Of a stretch of 14,980 nucleotides of DNA, positions 6,546 through 14,171 are shown piece by piece. Below the pieces are notes generated by a model that was not told the origin of the DNA, did not search any database, and worked only from the letters and a program-made list of their open reading frames with translations. The translations under genes and the position numbers were made by a program. The stretch spans positions 1 to 14,980 of the forward strand of contig CAZAFM010000066.1 of assembly GCA_964484395.1 (NCBI GenBank). Reading direction: 5' to 3'. This stretch comes from CAZAFM01 sp964484395 (lineage in GTDB: Bacteria; Campylobacterota; Campylobacteria; Campylobacterales; CAZAFM01). Numbering within the stretch: the first letter of the stretch is position 1; each line of letters begins with the position of its first letter.

Positions 6546-9242
6546 ATGGAAGTATATTTATTTGGTCAACTAAAAGAGATTGATGGTTTAACTAGCTCAG
6601 AAGTAGAGCAAATTGTAAGTGATGCAAAAGAGATTGAAAAAAAGCTTGCGGTTATTAAGCTTGATGATATATTGAACATTTTTCAAAAAATCTCAGATGC
6701 TTGGCTAGAAGAGGACTATAAGTACAGAAAGATAGCTCTTGAGTATCTGCCTGAAAAAATTGGTTTTAGTAAAGAGATGATAGCTGAAGGAATAAAAGTT
6801 ATGTCATCATTGCTTAGTAGGGATGGAATGCAAACAAGACTATTGAGTGATTTAGAGCAGATGAGCTATCTTGATGACTGGACTTATAATAAGCACTTTA
6901 GAGGATATATTAAAGCTGAACCTCTCGGCGTTGTTTCCCATATATCAGCGGGGAATGTTTTTGTTGGAGGGGTTGATTCTCTTATACAAGGTATTGTTAC
7001 TAAAAATGTCAACATAATGAAAATGTCAACAGTAGATCCAATCTTTCCAGTACTTTTTGCAAAAAGTCTTAGGGATTTTGATTATACTGGCGTGCTTCAC
7101 AAGGCTATGGCTCTTATAAACTGGAAAGGCGGAACACAAGATGTAGAAAACATAATCAAAAAAAAGTGTGATGCTATCGTTGTTTATGGAGGAGCTGACA
7201 CAATTAGAGCTTATAGAAAAAATCTAGGTTTGCATTGTAAACTGATCGAGTATGGACCAAAATATAGTTTTGTAATGGTTGAAAAAGAGATGCTATATAA
7301 AAGAGGTTTAAAAGAGTCTGCAAAACTTATAGCAAAAGATGCCATTATGTGGGAGCAATCAGCTTGCTCATCACCTCATACTGTATATGTTGAAGGTAGA
7401 GAGAGTGCAGAAGAGCTTTTGATAGAGATAGGTAAAGCCTTTGATGAGTGGGCAGATGAGATTCCTCAAGGAACAGTTTATGGGGATGAAGCAGTTGAGA
7501 TTACAAAAGTAAGAGAGTTAGCTAAAGTAAACAAAGCTTTAGGCGATGGGGATTACTATTTTAGCAAAAAAAATCTCAGCACCATAGTTTATCAAAGCAG
7601 TACGGAGTTTCAGGTCTCTTGTCATAATAGAACCTTGTTTTTGAAAGCAGTTGACACCTTGGATGATGTTATTGATATAGTCGCACCAATGGGTGAATAC
7701 ATACAGACCGTAGCAATACTAGCAAGTAATCAAAAATCAAAAGAGCTGTCACTAAAGCTTGCCTCATTTGGCGCAGATAGGTTTGTTGAAATCGGAAGGA
7801 TGTCTTCAAGAAAACATGGTACACCTCATGATGGAACAAGAGGACTTAGTGAACTTATTAGATGGGTATCACTAAGCAGAAATGACATAGAGATAGACTG
7901 GCAAGTTGGTGCACTATGGAGCAGGTATAATAAACATGATGACGGATTTGACTACCTTCCAAATAGTGCGAGAGATAGTCTAACACTTAACAGAATCAAG
8001 AGAGTAGTTGATATAGCAAAACAAAAGTCTCCAATTCTTTCAAAAAGATATGATGGAGTTGAGTTTAACTCATTTGAGGGTTTTAGAAAAATTCCTTTTA
8101 TGAATGGTGATGATTATAAAAAACATCTTCCACCCTCTGGGGATGGCATACTTACAGAAGATGCGAGTAGGAGTAATTTTATATTTTCTAGCGGAGGAAC
8201 AACAGGCGCTCCTAAGAATGTTTACAGAACAACGGATGAGCAATACTTCAACGCAGTAAGGCTTGGTAAAGGTTTAGCCTTATCAGTCTTTAATGAAAGT
8301 GATACTGTAGCAAATCTACTTTTTGCAGGAAACATGTGGGCTTCATTTATATCATTTACTCAAGCACTTGAACACACAGGTTGTACGATACTGCCAATAG
8401 CAGGTAATCACAGTATGGAGGAGATTGTCAATAATCTAATTTTATATAAGTCAAATGCAATCATTACTATACCTTCAGTACTTCTCTCCTTAGCTGAGTA
8501 TGTTCAAACTAACAATATAGACTTGAAAATTAAAAAAGTAGCAACAGGAGGAGAGCATCTTTTTAAAGAGGCAAAAGACTACTTAAGAAAAACCCTTGGA
8601 GTAGAACATTTTGCATCTACTGGTTATACCACAAATGACACTGGAGCGATAGGCTATCAATGTGAATATATGAGCGGGGTCGAGCATCATGTTCATGAAG
8701 ATTTACATTTTGTTGAGATACTAGACATGGAAACAAATGAGCCAATCACTGATGGAAGTATTGGTAAAATCGTTGTTACTAACCTGCAAAGAACACTTAT
8801 GCCAACTATTCGATATGAAGTGGGTGATGTTGGAAGATGGATAGAAAAAGAGTGTAAATGTGGTCGAAAAACAAGGATATTTGAACTTCTTGGAAGGGGT
8901 GATGATATAGTTATTATTGGCGGTGGTAATATAACCCCAGATATTATATCAACTGCTATATATGAGTTTGAGTCTTTGAGCTCTCATTTTCAAATGCTCA
9001 TAAGGCTGGATGGACAAAAAGATGAGCTTACAGTTATAGTAGAAGCAAAAGAAGATAGTTTTGAAGATATATCTGATAGCGTAAAAGAGGCTATATTAAA
9101 TCTTTCTAAAGAGTTAAGAGTCATGAGCAAAGAGGGACTTATAAGTGAAGTAAAAGTAAAAATAGTAAAACCAAATAGCCTACAAAGAAATAGCAAAACT
9201 GGCAAGTTAAAGTTGATCTTGGATGAAAGGACTCTACAATGA
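6546..9242 (+). CDS. LuxC acyl-CoA reductase fused to PaaK-type ligase
   Basis: The 898-residue protein has two enzymes in one chain. Residues 1-470 match the LuxC family (PF05893), an aldehyde-dehydrogenase-like fold that reduces acyl-CoA or acyl-enzyme to aldehyde with NADPH. The nucleotide-binding region PLGVVSHISAGNVF is at 126-139, and the catalytic Cys274 lies in WEQSACSSPH (269-278), as in LuxC. Residues 480-898 form a complete PaaK-type adenylating enzyme: SSGGTTGAPK at 548-557, GYTTNDTG at 693-700, YEVGD at 757-761, GRGDD at 783-787, Cys706, His714 and CKCG at 770-773, and Lys887 in the A10 motif SKTGK. The fusion could activate a carboxylate and reduce it in one protein, comparable in logic to carboxylic acid reductases but unrelated in build. 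It starts one base after the previous stop with AGGGAG upstream. The frame is open throughout, so this is a true fusion in the sequence given. Confidence 0.85.
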   Translation: MEVYLFGQLKEIDGLTSSEVEQIVSDAKEIEKKLAVIKLDDILNIFQKISDAWLEEDYKYRKIALEYLPEKIGFSKEMIAEGIKVMSSLLSRDGMQTRLLSDLEQMSYLDDWTYNKHFRGYIKAEPLGVVSHISAGNVFVGGVDSLIQGIVTKNVNIMKMSTVDPIFPVLFAKSLRDFDYTGVLHKAMALINWKGGTQDVENIIKKKCDAIVVYGGADTIRAYRKNLGLHCKLIEYGPKYSFVMVEKEMLYKRGLKESAKLIAKDAIMWEQSACSSPHTVYVEGRESAEELLIEIGKAFDEWADEIPQGTVYGDEAVEITKVRELAKVNKALGDGDYYFSKKNLSTIVYQSSTEFQVSCHNRTLFLKAVDTLDDVIDIVAPMGEYIQTVAILASNQKSKELSLKLASFGADRFVEIGRMSSRKHGTPHDGTRGLSELIRWVSLSRNDIEIDWQVGALWSRYNKHDDGFDYLPNSARDSLTLNRIKRVVDIAKQKSPILSKRYDGVEFNSFEGFRKIPFMNGDDYKKHLPPSGDGILTEDASRSNFIFSSGGTTGAPKNVYRTTDEQYFNAVRLGKGLALSVFNESDTVANLLFAGNMWASFISFTQALEHTGCTILPIAGNHSMEEIVNNLILYKSNAIITIPSVLLSLAEYVQTNNIDLKIKKVATGGEHLFKEAKDYLRKTLGVEHFASTGYTTNDTGAIGYQCEYMSGVEHHVHEDLHFVEILDMETNEPITDGSIGKIVVTNLQRTLMPTIRYEVGDVGRWIEKECKCGRKTRIFELLGRGDDIVIIGGGNITPDIISTAIYEFESLSSHFQMLIRLDGQKDELTVIVEAKEDSFEDISDSVKEAILNLSKELRVMSKEGLISEVKVKIVKPNSLQRNSKTGKLKLILDERTLQ

Positions 9243-9535
9243 TAGAGATTGTAAAAAATGAAGATTTGGTTATAAAAATAAAAGATAGGCTAGATGCAAC
9301 AAATTCTTCAGAAGCTATGCAGGCTGTAGATGAAGCATTAAAAGATTTAACAGCCGATGTCAGGCTTGATGTCTCTGAATTAGAGTATATAAGTAGTGCC
9401 GGACTGCAAGTCGTGCTAAAGTGTGCAAAAATATCAAAATCAGCTGGCAGGGAGATATATCTTGTTGGAGCAAAAGATGGTGTTTTGGAAATCTTTAAAA
9501 TATCTGGCTTTTTGAGTTTTTTAAAAGAAGTTTAG
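9239..9535 (+). CDS. STAS-domain anti-anti-sigma-like protein (RsbV type)
   Basis: A single-domain STAS protein of 98 residues, the normal size for RsbV/SpoIIAA. The phosphorylation segment reads YISSAGLQVVL at 50-60. Ser53, next to Ser52, is the likely acceptor that the neighbouring kinase phosphorylates and the SpoIIE phosphatase dephosphorylates. Its start overlaps the LuxC-PaaK stop (ATGA), with AAAGGA seven bases upstream, so it is translationally coupled to a biosynthetic enzyme. Partner-switch STAS proteins usually release a sigma factor by binding an anti-sigma kinase. Here no sigma factor is encoded nearby, so the controlled target is open. Candidates are the RsbW-like domain of the first gene or a sigma factor elsewhere in the genome. 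Confidence 0.85.
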   Translation: MIEIVKNEDLVIKIKDRLDATNSSEAMQAVDEALKDLTADVRLDVSELEYISSAGLQVVLKCAKISKSAGREIYLVGAKDGVLEIFKISGFLSFLKEV

Positions 9536-9888
9536 TGGTAACTCTAGAAGAGGCATTTGAGAAAATTAAAATTTTTTGTAATAAATATGATATTTCTGAA
9601 GAATTACACTACAAACTCAATCTAGTTGTAGAAGAGTTGGTGGTTAACATCTTAAGTTATACAGACGCTAGGGAGTACAATCTCAATCTAGCGTATAAAA
9701 ATAGTTCATTACATATAGTCATAGATTATAAAGGAGAAAATTTCAATCCAAAGAAGTTTATTAAAGAGGATAAATGTCTTGAAGATATGGATTATGGTGG
9801 CTTAGGGTTATTGTTGGTAAATTCATTATCAAAAAAAGTTGAATATTCATATAGTGAGTGTAAAAACATTGTTAAAATTGAACTTTAA
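9535..9888 (+). CDS. RsbW-like anti-sigma factor serine kinase
   Basis: A 117-residue protein with an intact HATPase_c_2 ATP site of the RsbW/SpoIIAB type: N box VVEELVVN at 31-38 with Glu34 and Asn38, G1 box DYKGENFNP at 64-72, and G2 box GGLGLLLV at 88-95. It should phosphorylate the STAS protein encoded just upstream and be released from its other partner when the STAS protein is unphosphorylated. It starts with GTG, overlapping the STAS stop by one base; no ATG suits the family start. The closely spaced STAS, kinase and phosphatase genes form one partner switch. Unlike the related domain in the first gene, all catalytic positions are kept. Confidence 0.85.
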   Translation: MVTLEEAFEKIKIFCNKYDISEELHYKLNLVVEELVVNILSYTDAREYNLNLAYKNSSLHIVIDYKGENFNPKKFIKEDKCLEDMDYGGLGLLLVNSLSKKVEYSYSECKNIVKIEL

Positions 9889-11608
9889 AATAGACAACAT
9901 ACAAAAAAAGATAGTTTTCTATATTGTAATAATTACAATTCCTCTGTTTTTGGTATCCTCTTATTTAACTCAAGATTATATAAAAGAGGAGTTGTATCAG
10001 TCAGCTTTACAAAAAACCCATACAATCAACCTAAGAACAGTTAAAAGCATAAATACTTATTTGTCTTCTAGAAGCGAATTCACTAAACAAGCTTCATACA
10101 TGATAAAAGATAATAGCCAAGATTTTCATGATGTTTTACCTTTTTTAAAAGACATTGTCATATCAGCTCCATCAATTTTTGGTAGTGCTTTGGCGATTGA
10201 GCCTACATCTGTTTTGGGGCAAATATACTGTAAATATTATTATAAATCTAAAAACAGTGTTAGAGAAAAATATCTTCTTCCACCCAAATATGACTATCTC
10301 AACTCATCTTGGTATAAAAATGTAAAAGAATCAAGAAAACCTACATGGAGTGAGCCTTATTATGATAAAGGTGGTGGGGAAGTTTTTATGAGTACATACT
10401 CTTTTCCTATTGAGGATTTGGATAATGAGTTTTTGGGTGTTGTCACAGCTGATATAGAGCTTGCTACTCTTGATAGAAAAATACAAGAACTTACAAAAAT
10501 GGAGGAAGGATTTGTTACTGTTGTATCACAAAAAGGGCTTATTATATCCCATCCAGATAAGAAATATAGTCTAAAAAAATATTTAGATTATTATGCAAAG
10601 GATGTAAATTCAAAAAAAATAGCAGAAGTTTTTAGTGAAGATAAAGAAAAAAATGGCGGAGTTCATAACATATCTTTAAATGGTGAAGAATATATTGTAC
10701 ATACTATGCATATCCCTCAAACATCTTGGATAGTAGGGGTGTTTCTCAAAAAAAGCATACTTTTCAAACCACTTTCAGACTTACAAAAAAAACTGATAAT
10801 TATCTCTATAGTAGGGCTTTTGCTTATTCTTTTTATGGTGATTACTGTATCAAATCAATTAAAGATTAGTGTAGCAAAAGATGAGAAAATAAAGCATGAA
10901 TTAACATTAGCAAGCAGAATTCAGCAGAGCTTCCTGCCAAAAAAAAGTACAATCATAACTCAAAATTTTAGTTTAAGTGGTGTTATGAAATCTGCTAAAG
11001 AGGTTGGTGGTGATTTTTATGGCTATAGATACAATGAGAATCAATTATTATTTTATTTAGGAGATGTATCAGGTAAAGGAGTGCCAGCATCTTTGTTTAT
11101 GATGGCTTCTGTTATGCTAATCGAGGATGCGATAGATAACTCATTTGAACCTTCATATATCACTAAAATAGTTAATAATAAGCTTTGTAATTTATCTACT
11201 CAAGGTATGTTTGCAACACTGATTGTTGGTGTTATTGATTTTGAAACTATGGAGCTTGATTATTGTACTGCAGGACATCCTCCTTTTTTAGTAAAAGAAG
11301 CAGATTCAGTATATACCCCAATGCCTGAGTTCTATCCTCCGATTTGTACTTTTGAAGATTTAGAATATAAAAGCAGTAGTTTAAAACTAAACAAAAACTC
11401 TACTATAGTAATATTTAGTGATGGAGTTAGTGAAGCTGGAAATAGCAAAAAAGAGCTTTATGGTACGGAAAACCTAACAAAAGAGTTGTCTTTTATTGAA
11501 GATAAAAGCAGTGAAGATATTAAGAGAGAAATACTAAAAAACATAAAATTTTTTACTAAAGATGAGCCTCAAAGTGATGATTTAACGCTAATTGTTATAA
11601 CTATATAA
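9839..11608 (+). CDS. Membrane Cache-sensor SpoIIE/RsbU-type phosphatase
   Basis: The longest frame gives 589 residues. TM1 is at about 24-44, a periplasmic dCache-like region at 45-315, TM2 at about 316-338, no clear HAMP, and a PP2C/SpoIIE phosphatase at about 350-589. Metal-binding residues are present: Asp392 in GGDFYG, Asp409 in GDVSGKGVPASLF, Asp528 in FSDGVSE and Asp580-Asp581 in QSDDLTL; TAGHPP at 477-482 is also typical. It would sense a periplasmic ligand and dephosphorylate the STAS protein, switching the pathway. In the Cache domain the WY at 158-159 is preceded by Ser, not by the Arg of known amino-acid-binding dCache domains, so its ligand is probably different. The TTG at 9839 overlaps the kinase gene by 50 bases. 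GTG 9854, TTG 9869 (GAGTG eight bases upstream) or TTG 9878 are more likely true starts, and all keep TM1. Confidence 0.85.
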   Translation: MNIHIVSVKTLLKLNFKIDNIQKKIVFYIVIITIPLFLVSSYLTQDYIKEELYQSALQKTHTINLRTVKSINTYLSSRSEFTKQASYMIKDNSQDFHDVLPFLKDIVISAPSIFGSALAIEPTSVLGQIYCKYYYKSKNSVREKYLLPPKYDYLNSSWYKNVKESRKPTWSEPYYDKGGGEVFMSTYSFPIEDLDNEFLGVVTADIELATLDRKIQELTKMEEGFVTVVSQKGLIISHPDKKYSLKKYLDYYAKDVNSKKIAEVFSEDKEKNGGVHNISLNGEEYIVHTMHIPQTSWIVGVFLKKSILFKPLSDLQKKLIIISIVGLLLILFMVITVSNQLKISVAKDEKIKHELTLASRIQQSFLPKKSTIITQNFSLSGVMKSAKEVGGDFYGYRYNENQLLFYLGDVSGKGVPASLFMMASVMLIEDAIDNSFEPSYITKIVNNKLCNLSTQGMFATLIVGVIDFETMELDYCTAGHPPFLVKEADSVYTPMPEFYPPICTFEDLEYKSSSLKLNKNSTIVIFSDGVSEAGNSKKELYGTENLTKELSFIEDKSSEDIKREILKNIKFFTKDEPQSDDLTLIVITI

Positions 11609-11652
11609 TTTCAAAAAGAGAGCTAATTAAGATATTTTCTGCTAATTTACAC

Positions 11653-11658
11653 TAAAAT
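11653..11658 (+). promoter_or_regulatory. Possible -10 box for the exonuclease gene
   Basis: TAAAAT at 11653-11658, preceded by TTTACAC, lies 22 bases before the ATG at 11681. Campylobacterota promoters often have a -10 box and an A/T-rich upstream region without a -35 hexamer. The 72-base gap at 11609-11680 otherwise shows an AAAGAAG ribosome site (11669-11675) and no convincing terminator hairpin for the operon upstream. Confidence 0.35.
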
Positions 11659-11680
11659 ACACAAAAACAAAGAAGTCAAT

Positions 11681-12418
11681 ATGAAATACATAGTACTAGA
11701 TACAGAGACGACAGGCATGGAAGAAGAAGATAGAATTATACAGCTCTCATACTTTATCCTAGAGAATGGTAAGGAGACTATTATCCACAACGAGTACTGC
11801 AAAGCTCCAGTAGATATCAGATATGAAGCAATGGCTGCACATCATATTACCCCTGAGATGGTGGATGGAAAGCCTGAGTTTTGCAATACTAGTGCTACAA
11901 AAACACTGTATGAGCTAAATGAGCCTGAGAACTATCTTTTTGCTCATAATGCCTCTTTTGACCTAGATATGCTTAAAAAAGAGGGTTTTGAGTGCAAGAT
12001 GAAGATAGTAGATACCCTAAGATGCGCAAGACACCTCTTTCCTGAAAACGACTACCACAGCTTACAATACTTCAGATACGCCCTAGGACTATACAGAACA
12101 GAAAAAGAGCAAGCCAAGAAGATAGGGCTGAACATACAAGCTCATGATGCTCTAAGTGATGTGTTTGTACTAAAGATGTTTATAAGTGAACTAACAAAGA
12201 TGCTCTCTCCAGAGTACAAAGGAATAGATGCTATAAAGCATCTAGTAGAGCTATCAAATACACCTGTTTACTATGCTAAGCCATTAAGGTTTGGAAAGTA
12301 TAAAGGAAAGACACTCAAAGAGATTGCAGAAAATGACTTAGGTTATCTACAATGGGCGTTTCAGAATATGGACAACCTAGATGAAGATATGAAGTGGTCT
12401 ATACAGAAGCATTTGTAA
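11681..12418 (+). CDS. DEDDh 3'-5' exonuclease with DUF3820 tail (ExoX-like)
   Basis: The 245-residue protein has the DnaQ/RNase T exonuclease fold. Exo I is LDTETTG at 6-12 with Asp7 and Glu9, Exo II is AHNASFD at 88-94 with Asp94, and Exo III is HDALSD at 155-160 with His155 and Asp160, which makes it DEDDh type. Residues about 203-232 (RFGKYKGKTLKEIA onward) match the small DUF3820 domain found C-terminal to exonuclease X-like proteins. The likely role is trimming of single-stranded DNA 3' ends in repair or mismatch correction. It is too short to be full-length DNA polymerase III epsilon with a polymerase-binding tail, and it is not in a replication operon. It starts at ATG with AAAGAAG upstream. 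It appears monocistronic and unrelated to the acyl-enzyme operon. Confidence 0.85.
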   Translation: MKYIVLDTETTGMEEEDRIIQLSYFILENGKETIIHNEYCKAPVDIRYEAMAAHHITPEMVDGKPEFCNTSATKTLYELNEPENYLFAHNASFDLDMLKKEGFECKMKIVDTLRCARHLFPENDYHSLQYFRYALGLYRTEKEQAKKIGLNIQAHDALSDVFVLKMFISELTKMLSPEYKGIDAIKHLVELSNTPVYYAKPLRFGKYKGKTLKEIAENDLGYLQWAFQNMDNLDEDMKWSIQKHL

Positions 12419-12497
12419 GTGACCTACCCTGCTAATATGCTACTTAAAAGATATTGATGTTAATCTGTTTTGTAATGAGGTTTTAAAGCTTTCTTAA

Positions 12498-12503
12498 TAT
12501 ACT
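12498..12503 (+). promoter_or_regulatory. Possible -10 box for the BCCT transporter gene
   Basis: TATACT at 12498-12503, in the context TTCTTAATATACTAG, lies 36 bases before the TTG start at 12539. No good -35 hexamer lies at normal spacing. It sits in the 120-base gap 12419-12538, which holds no other recognisable feature. Confidence 0.3.
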
Positions 12504-12527
12504 AGGGGTAATAAGAAGTAGCAAAAG

Positions 12528-12532
12528 AAAGG
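12528..12532 (+). promoter_or_regulatory. Ribosome site that supports a TTG start
   Basis: AAAGG at 12528-12532 is followed six bases later by TTG at 12539-12541. No ATG precedes it in frame; the first in-frame ATG is at residue 16, close to TM1. The Shine-Dalgarno position therefore favours the TTG start. Confidence 0.55.
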
Positions 12533-12538
12533 TATTGA

Positions 12539-14170
12539 TTGAAGGTAGCAAGTAGAGGTATATTTAAAGGCACAAACAGAAAGATGACAATCTCCACATT
12601 TATTGTGATGAGTGTTGCTGTTTTTTTGACTGCATACTTTCCAGAGATTAGCACCAACAGTATAGAGAGTACAAGAGTGTTTCTTAACCCCTTTTTGGAA
12701 TGGTACTATGTGATACTTGTGGCTTTTTTGCTTTTTTTTATGATATGGCTGGGAATGGGAAGGTATAGAAACATACGCTTAGGTGGAGACCTTGAGCAAC
12801 CTGAGTTTACCTTTTTTTCTTGGATATCTATGCTTTTTGCAGCGGGAACTGGTGTCGGGATTTTGTTTTGGGCAGTCGCTCAGCCTATTATGCAGTTTCA
12901 AAACAACCCTTTTTCAGGTACAGATATGGATCCAGAGGCAGCTATTATAGGTCTATCACTAGCTTATTTTCACTGGGGTCTTAATGGGTGGGCGATTTTC
13001 TCTTTTATAGCTCTTGTTATGGGGTATTTTGCTTTTAGGCATGATTATCCTCTGACTATTCGCTCTGCACTCTACCCTATTTTTGGAAAATATGCTGATG
13101 GAATCTTTGGTGATATGGTTGATATACTAGCAGTCTTTGGGACTATTTTTGGTATTGCAACGACACTTGGACTTGGTGTGGAGCAGATGAACTCAGGGAT
13201 TACACGGCTTGTAGGCATAGAGCCTTCACTCTCTTTTCAGCTAACTACTATTGGTGTTATTATGCTTATAGCGACCATATCTGTCGTCTCTGGTACAAAC
13301 AAAGGCATAAGAATACTCTCTGAATCCAACTTCTGGCTAAGTGTGGTTGCCCTTGGTTTTTTGCTGATTTTTGGACCAACACAGTATCTTATAGGTGTAA
13401 CTATAGAATCTACTGGCTACTACATACAAAACATCTTGAGATTAACATTCCATACCAATGTTACCCATAGTAGTGATTGGCAATCTGAGTGGACAGTTTT
13501 TTTCTGGGGATGGTGGCTAGCATGGTCTCCTTTTGTTGGGATGTTTATTGCCAAAATAAGTCGCGGTAGAACATTTGGTGAGTTTGTAGGTGGGGTCTTA
13601 CTCACTCCAACAATCATAACTATCATCTGGATAGGACTTTTTGGAGGTACTGCTCTATATGAAGCGCTTTTTGGTGGAGGAGGTATTATAGAACCTGTCA
13701 ATGAAGATGTTGCTTCTGCTATATTTGTTATGTTTGAAGAGATGGATATTGGCTTTATGTCTACTGTCATATCCTATCTTATGGTGGTTCTTATAGCGAC
13801 TTATTTGATAACATCTGCAAATGCTGGAACACTTGTTGTAACAACAATCTTATCAGGAGGGACAATATCCCCTCCATCTGCGCATAGGGTAGTTTGGGGT
13901 ATTATTTTGGCTCTTCTAACAGGGGTTTTACTTGTAGCAGGAGGTTTAAAAGTTCTTCAATCAGCTGTTATTACTGCTGCACTTCCTTTTTCTGTGATAA
14001 TAATTTTTATGATAGCTGGGTTAATAAAGTCACTATCAAATGAAAGAACCGTAACTAGATCAGGTAATGAGAGTACAAGAGTACAAGAACCATGGGCTGT
14101 AGAAGATGAGACAGGTGATGAAGCAACAATAATGAACCAACTAAATGAAGAATCAAATGAGAAAAAATAA
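12539..14170 (+). CDS. BCCT-family betaine/carnitine/choline-type transporter
   Basis: The 543-residue inner-membrane protein has about 12 membrane segments. Family signatures are clear: the glycine-rich stretch GTGVGILFWAVAQP at 103-116 and WGWWLAWSPFVGMFIAKISRGRT at 323-345, split here as WGWWLAWSP (323-331) and ISRGRT (340-345). BCCT carriers take up quaternary-ammonium solutes such as glycine betaine, choline or carnitine, usually driven by sodium or protons, and often serve osmoprotection. The C-terminal tail from about 500 is short, hydrophilic and acidic, unlike the long osmosensing tail of BetP. The substrate cannot be told from sequence. It starts with TTG after AAAGG and ends one base before the convergent SDR gene. 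Confidence 0.9.
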   Translation: MKVASRGIFKGTNRKMTISTFIVMSVAVFLTAYFPEISTNSIESTRVFLNPFLEWYYVILVAFLLFFMIWLGMGRYRNIRLGGDLEQPEFTFFSWISMLFAAGTGVGILFWAVAQPIMQFQNNPFSGTDMDPEAAIIGLSLAYFHWGLNGWAIFSFIALVMGYFAFRHDYPLTIRSALYPIFGKYADGIFGDMVDILAVFGTIFGIATTLGLGVEQMNSGITRLVGIEPSLSFQLTTIGVIMLIATISVVSGTNKGIRILSESNFWLSVVALGFLLIFGPTQYLIGVTIESTGYYIQNILRLTFHTNVTHSSDWQSEWTVFFWGWWLAWSPFVGMFIAKISRGRTFGEFVGGVLLTPTIITIIWIGLFGGTALYEALFGGGGIIEPVNEDVASAIFVMFEEMDIGFMSTVISYLMVVLIATYLITSANAGTLVVTTILSGGTISPPSAHRVVWGIILALLTGVLLVAGGLKVLQSAVITAALPFSVIIIFMIAGLIKSLSNERTVTRSGNESTRVQEPWAVEDETGDEATIMNQLNEESNEKK

Positions 14171-14171
14171 C

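Noticed and set aside
2792..9242. Bioluminescence (lux) operon
   Set aside because: LuxE- and LuxC-like proteins are present, but there is no luciferase pair, no luxD thioesterase and no flavin reductase. LuxC is fused to a ligase, so light production is not supported.
9239..11608. SiaABCD-type biofilm module
   Set aside because: The phosphatase, kinase and STAS order is reminiscent, but there is no diguanylate cyclase, and the STAS and kinase proteins look like generic RsbV/RsbW types.
11681..12418. DNA polymerase III epsilon subunit (dnaQ)
   Set aside because: The exonuclease motifs fit, but the C terminus is a DUF3820 domain, which points to an ExoX-like repair exonuclease.
12416..12446. 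Terminator hairpin after the exonuclease gene
   Set aside because: TAAGT and ACTTA could pair, but the stem is only about five A/T-rich pairs with a loop of about 20 bases and no T-run follows.
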